From positions 1 to 6,546 of the forward strand of contig PUOI01000594.1 in assembly GCA_003552765.1 (NCBI GenBank): DNA of 6,546 nucleotides, written 5' to 3'. This document shows, in pieces, positions 1 to 4,733 of the stretch. The first letter of the stretch is position 1, and each line of letters starts with the position of its first letter. The notes beneath the pieces were generated by a model. That model did no database searches. It had not been told where the DNA came from and saw only the letters and a program-made list of their open reading frames with translations. The stretch comes from Candidatus Hydrogenedentota bacterium. GTDB lineage: Bacteria > Hydrogenedentota > Hydrogenedentia > Hydrogenedentales > SLHB01. The translations under genes were made by a program, and so were the position numbers.

Positions 1-1
1 A

Positions 2-706
2 GCCGCGGAGCAACTCGCCGAGACCAAGAGCAACGCCGTTCCTCTCACGTCAGAGGGCGGAAAGCCGATGTGGACTGCGTCCGCGGAAAGCCGCGCGCTG
101 TTCTTGACTCCGGAGACAGCGGCTAGTCTCAGGGACGCTGGTTCCCGGGGCAATCAAGGCGGCTCTTGGGATCTTTCCCCAGGCGTGCAAGAACCAGCGG
201 CGGGCGTGTCACGAAGCGAGGCCGCCACGGCATCCAATAGCGCGGCGCGAACGGAGTCCCCGGATCTCAAGGAATCCGTCATCCAATCGGTGCGCTACTT
301 GGCCAGCCGGGGCGAACGCTCGTTGAGCATCCGGCTCAAACCGGATTCGCTGGGTGAGTTGCGCGTCACGGTGACCACGGCGCAGGATAGGGTTCAGGTC
401 CAACTGTTCACGGGAAACGCTGCGGTGCGCGAATCCCTCGAAGCTCAACTCCCTCAACTCAGGGAAGGCTTGACGCGAGAGGGCTTCGATGTGATGCGGC
501 TGTCCGTGGAGACCGATTCCACCGGCGGTAATGCGGCGGAAGGCGGCCATTCGCACACGCCGATGCACGATCTCCTCAACCCGCGGCAAGGCGGAAGACA
601 CGTTCCCACCCTTGGCCCGAATACCGGAACGCGCTCCGCTGGCTCGGCGAGCCCTGAAAGGCCGGCGAACCGCATTAGCGATCAGACAATCGACGTGCGG
701 ATATGA
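2..706 (+). CDS. fliK: Flagellar hook-length control protein FliK, C-terminal part (5' truncated)
   Basis: The reading frame is open from the window edge to a TGA, giving the last 234 residues, so the true start lies outside the window and the Met at 68 is internal. The visible part begins with a low-complexity Ala/Ser/Gly/Pro-rich linker, typical of FliK. A compact domain follows at about residues 88-172 of the fragment, with the hallmark LKPDSLGELRV at 112-122. This matches the Flg_hook (FliK C-terminal) family, with an amphipathic segment VRESLEAQLPQLREGL after it. A polar tail of about 60 residues ends the protein. FliK is a secreted molecular ruler; its C-terminal domain acts on FlhB to switch export from hook to filament substrates. 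It lies 43 bp before flgD in the same direction, the common hook-operon order. Family assignment is strong; the N-terminal length is unknown. Confidence 0.88.
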   Translation, partial: AAEQLAETKSNAVPLTSEGGKPMWTASAESRALFLTPETAASLRDAGSRGNQGGSWDLSPGVQEPAAGVSRSEAATASNSAARTESPDLKESVIQSVRYLASRGERSLSIRLKPDSLGELRVTVTTAQDRVQVQLFTGNAAVRESLEAQLPQLREGLTREGFDVMRLSVETDSTGGNAAEGGHSHTPMHDLLNPRQGGRHVPTLGPNTGTRSAGSASPERPANRISDQTIDVRI

Positions 707-733
707 TCGCCCCAACACATAAGAAACATCAAC

Positions 734-744
734 AAGGAGGTGAT
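734..744 (+). promoter_or_regulatory. Very strong Shine-Dalgarno site of flgD
   Basis: AAGGAGGTGAT is complementary over all 11 bases to the usual 16S rRNA 3' end (AUCACCUCCUU). The GGAGG core ends 9 nt before the ATG at 750, which fixes that start. Another ATG at 743 lies inside the site in a different frame and is too close to be used. Confidence 0.85.
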
Positions 745-749
745 GAACA

Positions 750-1298
750 ATGAACGCCCTTGTAGGCGCCCGGATGAACACGACCGGCCTCATGAGCCCC
801 TCCCCCAACAAGCGGGTGGAGACGTGGGAGCAGATGCAGTCCATCCCCCGCGCGAGCCTGCTCGGTCAGGCCAAGCAACTGGGCGGCGCGCCCAAGGACG
901 CCCGCATCAAGGGAGTGGAAGTGGTCGAGGAAGGCGAGGTGCGTCCGGAGAATGAACTCGGCCGCGAAGCTTTTCTTGAGCTGCTGGTGACGCAGTTGCA
1001 AAACCAGGATCCCCTTGATCCCATGGACGACCGCGACATGGTGGCTCAGCTCGCCCAGTTCTCCTCGCTCGAACAGATGAGCAATCTGAACGAGAGTTTC
1101 AAGGAATACCGGGAGAGCGTGGAACACTCCCGCTTCATCGGGGCCGCATCCTTGCTCGGCCGCACGGTGACGGGCAGAACAGAGGACGACGAAACCGTCA
1201 CGGGTGAAGTAACGGGAATCCACACCGAGGAACGCGTGCCATACGTCACGGTAGCGGGATACTCGGTTCCCGTGAGCAACATCCGTGGCATCGAGTAA
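750..1298 (+). CDS. flgD: Flagellar hook assembly/capping protein FlgD (short form)
   Basis: This 182-residue protein is the scaffold that caps the growing hook and lets FlgE subunits polymerise; it is absent from the finished flagellum. The diagnostic FlgD N-terminal motif is at residues 75-111 (FLELLVTQLQNQDPLDPMDD, then MVAQLAQFSSLEQM). The C-terminal part, about 128-182, contains IGAASLLGRTV, GEVTGI and VPYVTVAGYSVPVSNI, which fits the tudor-like beta domain. The protein is shorter than E. coli FlgD (about 231 aa), and there is no room for the usual inserted Ig/FnIII-like domain, as in short Bacillus-type proteins. Residues 1-74 are polar and variable, consistent with an export signal. 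The start at 750 is chosen for its ribosome binding site; Met9 (774) is an alternative. It lies 43 bp after fliK and 17 bp before the next gene, almost certainly in one transcript. Confidence 0.93.
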   Translation: MNALVGARMNTTGLMSPSPNKRVETWEQMQSIPRASLLGQAKQLGGAPKDARIKGVEVVEEGEVRPENELGREAFLELLVTQLQNQDPLDPMDDRDMVAQLAQFSSLEQMSNLNESFKEYRESVEHSRFIGAASLLGRTVTGRTEDDETVTGEVTGIHTEERVPYVTVAGYSVPVSNIRGIE

Positions 1299-1315
1299 AC
1301 ACAGGGGACTACCCC

Positions 1316-1759
1316 ATGGTAAACCCAATAGACCTTAACCCAACGCAACCCGCGCAGCCCGGCGCTCCGCCCAAACCGGCCCGCTCGCAAGAGGCGGCCG
1401 GAACGAGCTTCGCCGAGGTCCTGCGCGAACAACAGCAGACTCAGGCCGCTAAGGGCTTGCGTCTCAGCGCACACGCGCAACAGCGCCTGGAAAGCCGTGG
1501 CATCACCCTGACGCCTCAAGAGATGACTCAGGCCGAAAAGGCCCTGGACAAACTGGCGGCCAAGGGCGCCAAGGAAGCATTGCTTGTAACGGAGCGATCC
1601 GCGCTCGTGGTGAGCGTGGCCAACCGCACCGTCATAACCGCCATGCCCCGCGAAGAGGCTGGTGAAAACGTGTTCACGCAAATTGACAGCGCGGCCATCC
1701 TTCCCCATGAAGAACCGGCCGCCCAACCCCAAGTGAAGGATCGGGCTGGACTCCTCTGA
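1316..1759 (+). CDS. Conserved flagellar operon protein (TIGR02530-like)
   Basis: This 147-residue protein resembles the family of small proteins encoded between flgD and flgE in many Firmicutes, spirochaetes and other phyla. Family hallmarks visible are SFAEVL at 31-36, LSAHAQQRLESRGI at 50-63, KGAKEALLV at 83-91, VSVANRTVITA at 99-109 and VFTQIDSAAIL at 119-129. The first 30 residues are Pro/Gln/Ala-rich and probably disordered, and no signal peptide or membrane segment is seen. The ATG at 1316 follows a modest AGGGGA site (1303-1308) 7 nt upstream and begins 17 bp after the flgD stop. The role is not established; location implies hook assembly or its control. The C-terminal IDSAAIL plus the HAQQRLESRGI helix are the conserved parts, so a binding role with another hook or export protein is plausible but is inference. 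Confidence 0.85.
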   Translation: MVNPIDLNPTQPAQPGAPPKPARSQEAAGTSFAEVLREQQQTQAAKGLRLSAHAQQRLESRGITLTPQEMTQAEKALDKLAAKGAKEALLVTERSALVVSVANRTVITAMPREEAGENVFTQIDSAAILPHEEPAAQPQVKDRAGLL

Positions 1760-1769
1760 GAGAGGCCCG

Positions 1770-1797
1770 GGGACCGCCGACCGACCGACGCGGTCCC
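1770..1797 (+). other. Intergenic stem-loop before flgE
   Basis: GGGACCGC (1770-1777) and GCGGTCCC (1790-1797) form a perfect 8-bp stem around a 12-nt loop that is exactly three copies of CGAC. It sits in the 68-bp gap between the small flagellar gene and flgE. No T-run follows, so it is not a classical intrinsic terminator. It may be an mRNA processing or stabilising element that sets flgE level, or a partial attenuator (inference). Confidence 0.55.
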
Positions 1798-1813
1798 ACC
1801 CAACAACGACTGT

Positions 1814-1819
1814 AGGAGG
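1814..1819 (+). promoter_or_regulatory. Ribosome binding site of flgE
   Basis: AGGAGG ends 8 nt before the ATG at 1828 and decides that start. An ATG at 1821 is out of frame and too close to the site. Confidence 0.8.
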
Positions 1820-1827
1820 AATGAACG

Positions 1828-3141
1828 ATGGGAAGTGCGCTCTTTACCGGAGTCACGGCGCTAATCGCGAACCAGCGCCGTTTGGATGTGATTGCGAGCA
1901 ACATCTCGAACGTCAACACGACCGGATACAAAGGCTCGACGGTTCAGTTTCAAGACCTGTTTAGCCAAACCTTGTCCGGCGCCCGCGCGCCCGTGGAGGG
2001 ATTCGGCGGAAGCAACCCCTCCCAAGTCGGCCTAGGTGTTCAGGTCGGCTCCATCGATGTAGACCATGGCCAAGGCTCCATGAGTTCCACGGGCAAGGAA
2101 TCCGATCTCGCCATCGAAGGCGCCGGCATGTTTGTCCTGAGCGACGGCAACATCGAGCGGTACACGCGCGATGGTTCCTTCAAGCTCAACGCCGACGGCC
2201 AACTCATCCATGGGGGAACGGGGCTCTTCGTACAAGGGTTTCTCGCGGACGAGGACGGCGTTATACAGGATACCGCTTCGCCTGAAAACATCGAAATCCC
2301 CGTCGGCGCGCAATCCATTGTGTCCGCCACGAGAGAGGCGCGCTTGGTCGGCAACCTGGATTCAGACGCCCCCGTCGGAACGACGGCCACGCGCACCATT
2401 GAGGTGTACGACTCGCTGGGTACGAAACGGGAGGTTACCCTGACCTTCGAAAAGCGTTCGCCGCAGGAATACGACGGCGTAAACTATAATTCATGGGAGT
2501 GGCAAGCCAACTTCACCAACAAGGAAGGCGAGACCCAAGACATTGGCTCGGGAACGATACTCTTCGACAACAACGGCGACAAGGCGTTTGAAGGAACGAT
2601 GGTGGACGATGAGTTCACGGCGCGTCCCGAGGATGAAGCCCACATCGCGATTACGAGTGATCAGCTTGGGGATTTGGAATCCTTTCCAGTGGATCCTTTC
2701 GAATTCCGCCTCAACCTCACCCGGATGACCGAGCTTTCCAGCAGCAGCGATGTCAATCTTGAGTCGCAGGACGGCTTCGGCCGGGGCACGCTCGAAAGCT
2801 TCACCATCGGCCGGGACGGCGTCATCAACGGCGTCTTCACCAACGGCCTGACCCGCACCATCGGCCAGGTGGGCCTCGCCAGTTTCAGCAACGTGGCTGG
2901 CCTGGAACGCATGGGCGAAAACATGTTCCGCGACACCCCGGCTTCCGGCTCTCCTCAGGTCGGCTTGCCCAATACCGGGGGCCGTGGCCAAGTCTCGGGC
3001 GGCGTGTTGGAAGGCTCGAATGTGGACCTCAGCCGGGAGTTCAGCGAGCTGATTACCACACAACGCGCTTTCCAAGCCAATGCGCGGACCATCAGCGCCT
3101 CCGACGAGCTGCTCCAAGAAACGGTGAACTTGGGCCGCTAA
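1828..3141 (+). CDS. flgE: Flagellar hook protein FlgE
   Basis: This 437-residue protein is the structural subunit of the flagellar hook, the universal joint between rod and filament, exported through the flagellar type III system. The N-terminal rod/hook motif is at residues 23-35 (ASNISNVNTTGYK). The FlgE/F/G-type hook domain follows (GSMSSTGKESDLAIEGAGMF, then YTRDGSFKLNADGQL). A FlgE D2-type region has GNLDSDAPVG and EVYDSLGTKREVTLTF. The C-terminal D0/D1 part includes IGRDGVINGVFTNG, IGQVGLASF and GGVLEGSNVDLS, then the coiled-coil helix at about 398-422 (EFSELITTQRAFQANARTI). Length and the large middle domain fit FlgE rather than FlgG (about 260 aa) or FlgF. No cysteine is present, so spirochaete-style lysinoalanine cross-linking of the hook is not expected. 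It is the last gene before a terminator, 68 bp after its upstream neighbour, from which a hairpin separates it. Confidence 0.95.
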   Translation: MGSALFTGVTALIANQRRLDVIASNISNVNTTGYKGSTVQFQDLFSQTLSGARAPVEGFGGSNPSQVGLGVQVGSIDVDHGQGSMSSTGKESDLAIEGAGMFVLSDGNIERYTRDGSFKLNADGQLIHGGTGLFVQGFLADEDGVIQDTASPENIEIPVGAQSIVSATREARLVGNLDSDAPVGTTATRTIEVYDSLGTKREVTLTFEKRSPQEYDGVNYNSWEWQANFTNKEGETQDIGSGTILFDNNGDKAFEGTMVDDEFTARPEDEAHIAITSDQLGDLESFPVDPFEFRLNLTRMTELSSSSDVNLESQDGFGRGTLESFTIGRDGVINGVFTNGLTRTIGQVGLASFSNVAGLERMGENMFRDTPASGSPQVGLPNTGGRGQVSGGVLEGSNVDLSREFSELITTQRAFQANARTISASDELLQETVNLGR

Positions 3142-3162
3142 ACACCAGGATACTCTACCCTT

Positions 3163-3203
3163 GCCGGGGAAGCGGCGCAACACCCGCTGCTTCCCCGGCT
3201 TTT
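3163..3203 (+). terminator. Intrinsic terminator of the flagellar operon
   Basis: GCCGGGGAAGC (3163-3173) pairs perfectly with GCTTCCCCGGC (3189-3199). Four more pairs inside (one G-U) give a 15-bp stem with a 7-nt loop. TTTT follows at 3200-3203. It begins 22 bp after the flgE stop and points the + way; no T-run is found on its other side. Confidence 0.85.
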
Positions 3204-3235
3204 GCATGCCATGCTACGCAAGCATGGCGTGCAAA
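3201..3235. terminator. Middle hairpin between convergent operons
   Basis: TTTGCATGCCATGCT (3201-3215) pairs with AGCATGGCGTGCAAA (3221-3235): 15 bp with one G-U and a 5-nt loop ACGCA. Its left arm starts inside the T-run of the flagellar terminator, so the two structures share bases. It could act as a backup terminator in either direction or protect a 3' end; a direction cannot be assigned from sequence. Confidence 0.5.
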
Positions 3236-3238
3236 GCG

Positions 3239-3266
3239 AAAGCGCACCCCTCGGGAAGGGGTGCGC
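3239..3266 (-). terminator. Intrinsic terminator of rplM-rpsI
   Basis: On the minus strand GCGCACCCCT pairs with AGGGGTGCGC (10 bp, 5-nt loop) and is followed by TTTCGCTTT. The T-run is short and interrupted, so efficiency may be moderate. It lies about 36 bp after the rpsI stop and faces the flagellar terminator. Confidence 0.72.
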
Positions 3267-3302
3267 CTTGGCAGAAAGGAGGTATGGGGGATGGCTAAAT
3301 GA

Positions 3303-3701
3303 TTAGCGCTTCGAGAACTGGAAGCGTTTGCGGGCTCCCGGTTGACCGTACTTTTTCCGCTCAACTTTGCGGGCATCCCGCGTGAGCAAGCCCGCCCTTC
3401 GCAACGGATGACGGTATTTTTCATCGATTTGCACCAGCGCACGGGCGATACCCAGCCGCAACGCGCCGGCTTGTCCGCTGAGACCGCCTCCGTCACACCG
3501 GGCGCGGACATCAAACCGATCCGTGTTCTCGGTGGCGTCAAAAGGTTGTTTCGTCATCATCACCAGCACTTCACGGGCCATGTAGTCCTGCACTTCACGG
3601 CCGTTTACGGTGATTTTGCCCGTGCCGCGGGAAAGCCGGACGCGGGCCCGAGCGCTCTTGCGGCGTCCAATGGCTACATATTCTTGACCTACTTGGGGCA
3701 C
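3303..3701 (-). CDS. rpsI: Small-subunit ribosomal protein S9 (uS9)
   Basis: This 132-residue protein (E. coli 130) is a component of the 30S head whose C-terminal tail reaches the P-site tRNA anticodon arm. The S9 signature is clear: GRRKSARARV at 12-21, GKITVNG at 28-34, GGGLSGQAGALRLGIARAL at 71-89, LTRDARKVERKKYG at 106-119 and the universal tail ARKRFQFSKR at 123-132. The start is GTG at 3701. On the minus strand AGGAG (positions 3715-3711) lies 9 nt upstream, and no better ATG exists before the conserved start of the fold. It is encoded 46 bp after rplM in the standard L13-S9 pair and is followed by a terminator, so the two are co-transcribed. Confidence 0.97.
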   Translation of the reverse strand: MPQVGQEYVAIGRRKSARARVRLSRGTGKITVNGREVQDYMAREVLVMMTKQPFDATENTDRFDVRARCDGGGLSGQAGALRLGIARALVQIDEKYRHPLRRAGLLTRDARKVERKKYGQPGARKRFQFSKR

Positions 3702-3710
3702 GAATCGCTT

Positions 3711-3717
3711 CTCCTCT
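3711..3717 (-). promoter_or_regulatory. Ribosome binding site of rpsI (supports GTG start)
   Basis: The minus strand reads AGAGGAG here, with 9 nt to the GTG at 3701. This supports the non-ATG initiation codon. Confidence 0.7.
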
Positions 3718-3747
3718 TTATCAGGTTTGAAACATCCAAAACGCGGG

Positions 3748-4179
3748 CTACTTGACGTCGTGGACCGTGGGCTGCTGCGCCGTGTGCGGATGCTCCGGAC
3801 CGGCGTAGACCCGCACGTTGGTGGTCAGTTTGCGGCCTAGGCGGTTATGGGGCAGCATGCCTTTCACGGCCAGAAACATGGCGCGGGCGGGATGCTTCGC
3901 AAGCATCTCCGCGTACGAGGTTTCACTGAGTCCGCCAACGTAGCCGCTGTGCCGGTAGTACATTTTGTCGTTGTACTTATTGCCGGTGACACGCGCCTTC
4001 TCGGCATTAATAATGATCACGTGATCGCCACAGTCAAGATAAGGAGTATACTGGGGCTTGTGCTTGCCGCGCAACAGGCGGGCGGCCTCCGCCGCGACTC
4101 GCCCAAGCACCTTATCCTTGGCGTCAATCACGTACCAGGCTTTTTCGATTTCGTCCTGTTTCGGAACGTACGTCTTCAC
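3748..4179 (-). CDS. rplM: Large-subunit ribosomal protein L13 (uL13)
   Basis: From GTG at 4179 the product is 143 residues (E. coli 142), an early-assembling 50S protein. Recognisable L13 segments are [19 protein letters not shown] at 15-33, [20 protein letters not shown] at 35-54, [13 protein letters not shown] at 56-68, [11 protein letters not shown] at 74-84, [13 protein letters not shown] near 107-119 and [13 protein letters not shown] near the end. The frame stays open upstream to an ATG at 4305, but that start would add 42 unrelated residues and run through the promoter. GTG at 4179 has AGGAG 8 nt upstream (4192-4188), and MKTYVPK is a normal family start. It is the first gene of the rplM-rpsI operon. 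A stem-loop in its leader could support L13 autoregulation, known in E. coli, but that is inference here. Confidence 0.96.
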   Translation of the reverse strand: MKTYVPKQDEIEKAWYVIDAKDKVLGRVAAEAARLLRGKHKPQYTPYLDCGDHVIIINAEKARVTGNKYNDKMYYRHSGYVGGLSETSYAEMLAKHPARAMFLAVKGMLPHNRLGRKLTTNVRVYAGPEHPHTAQQPTVHDVK

Positions 4180-4187
4180 AATACAAA

Positions 4188-4192
4188 CTCCT
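4188..4192 (-). promoter_or_regulatory. Ribosome binding site of rplM (decides GTG start)
   Basis: The minus strand reads AGGAG, 8 nt before GTG at 4179. The frame is open further upstream, so this site is the main evidence for the true start. An ATT directly before the GTG could also be initiated in principle, but this is unlikely. Confidence 0.75.
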
Positions 4193-4229
4193 GCAGTGGT
4201 GCGGCAGATAGGGGGAAATAGCCGGACAG

Positions 4230-4250
4230 CGATGGTTCTCACGCCCATCG
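4230..4250 (-). promoter_or_regulatory. Stem-loop at the 5' end of the rplM leader
   Basis: CGATGG and CCATCG form a 6-bp stem with a 9-nt loop, directly at the predicted transcript start and about 50 nt before the ribosome binding site. It may stabilise the leader or contribute to an L13-binding site; six base pairs alone are weak support. Confidence 0.35.
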
Positions 4251-4257
4251 GAAGCGT

Positions 4258-4286
4258 ACTATACCAATATGAGCGGCCCGTGTCAA
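4258..4286 (-). promoter_or_regulatory. Sigma70-type promoter of rplM-rpsI
   Basis: On the minus strand a perfect -35 TTGACA (4286-4281) is followed after exactly 17 bp by TATAGT (4263-4258), five of six matches to the -10 consensus. Predicted transcription starts near 4251, leaving a leader of about 70 nt before the GTG at 4179. The promoter separates this operon from the oxidoreductase gene upstream on the same strand. Confidence 0.88.
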
Positions 4287-4392
4287 CATTTTGTTCAGAC
4301 CCCAATCGCCGATCGTCTGGACTGGGACCCGGCGTACGCGCCGCTTCGTTTCTCCATCGCGTATACCGCGACGGCTAGGATATGGATTGGAG

Positions 4393-4656
4393 GTAACTGT
4401 CCAGGCGGTACCGATATGCCGGCCTGGTTTGGCATTCTCGTCGATGGAGTGCATTGTTTTACGTGAACGCTGACGAACGAGAGCTTTGAATCCAGAACGG
4501 CAGGCCAGTGCATACGCCCTGTTCGCCCACATCAAAAGCTACATCTCCACCTCGCTCAAACTACTTCTGCACAACATCACAGACGCCACCAACGGCAACC
4601 CATGCCATGGATTGCCCAGCCGCGCGACCCTACCAAATGACCGCCTGGACAGTTAC
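4393..4656. repeat. Candidate 264-bp MITE-like element bounded by a perfect 17-bp inverted repeat
   Basis: The left arm GTAACTGTCCAGGCGGT (4393-4409) is exactly reversed and complemented as ACCGCCTGGACAGTTAC (4640-4656). The arms enclose 230 bp without a supported gene. Perfect 17-bp arms this close are very unlikely by chance, and a non-autonomous mobile element with terminal repeats is the simplest explanation. The outermost GTAA followed by GTCC is reminiscent, from memory, of ends of IS66-type elements, but no transposase is present. The flanking 8 bp (gattggag and gttctctt) do not match, so no target duplication is seen. Alternatives are a long-range RNA stem or paired protein-binding sites. 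Confidence 0.5.
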
Positions 4657-4673
4657 GTTCTCTTTTCCTTTTC

Positions 4674-4697
4674 TCCGTGTTATGTCATAAGCACGGA
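4674..4697. repeat. Near-perfect palindrome
   Basis: TCCGTG (4674-4679), then TTATG-T-CATAA (4680-4690), one extra G, then CACGGA (4692-4697). The whole is a palindrome broken by a single base. It could be an operator-type protein site or a small hairpin. It lies between the oxidoreductase 3' end and the right arm of the 17-bp inverted repeat. No T-run follows on either strand. Confidence 0.45.
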
Positions 4698-4700
4698 CTC

Positions 4701-4724
4701 TCCAGACCGGATTCGCGGCCTGGA
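4701..4724 (-). terminator. Hairpin just after the oxidoreductase gene (terminator without T-run)
   Basis: On the minus strand TCCAGGCCG pairs with CGGTCTGGA through 9 bp including one G-U, with a 6-nt loop. It begins 9 nt after the stop codon. The G-U pair exists only in minus-strand RNA (plus-strand RNA would have A-C), which fits a role in the oxidoreductase mRNA. There is no U-tract, so it may be a Rho-assisted end or a 3' stabiliser rather than a full intrinsic terminator. Confidence 0.45.
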
Positions 4725-4733
4725 CCCACTTGG

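Larger units (their letters stand above)
4287..4733. other. Gene-poor spacer between the oxidoreductase gene and rplM
   Basis: The stretch holds several short overlapping open frames on both strands, none with a recognisable protein, a good ribosome binding site or consistent coding character, so no gene is called. What it does contain is the 17-bp inverted repeat at 4393-4656, hairpins near 4330-4343 (CGGCG/CGCCG) and 4357-4371 (TCGCG/CGCGA), and two hairpins next to the oxidoreductase stop codon. It may be a decayed insertion site. Confidence 0.6.

Noticed and set aside
209..844. Long minus-strand open frame opposite fliK
   Set aside because: Shadow of the coding strand in GC-rich DNA. It has no recognisable domain and overlaps a clear FliK domain and the flgD start.
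729..1732. Minus-strand open frames opposite flgD and the small flagellar gene (729-1328 and 1046-1732)
   Set aside because: Antisense to strongly recognised genes, with low-complexity translations and no supporting ribosome sites.
2491..3207. 238-codon minus-strand open frame opposite flgE, ending in the terminator region
   Set aside because: Antisense shadow. Its start region lies inside the flagellar terminator hairpin and no family is recognisable.
4180..4305. Upstream in-frame extension of rplM to ATG at 4305
   Set aside because: It runs across the promoter and has no family similarity, while GTG at 4179 has a good ribosome site and gives the normal L13 length.
4315..4707. Second inverted pair GTCTGGA (4315-4321) and TCCAGAC (4701-4707) outside the 17-bp repeat
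   Set aside because: Only 7 bp, does not extend, and the right copy is already part of the oxidoreductase 3' hairpin; likely chance.
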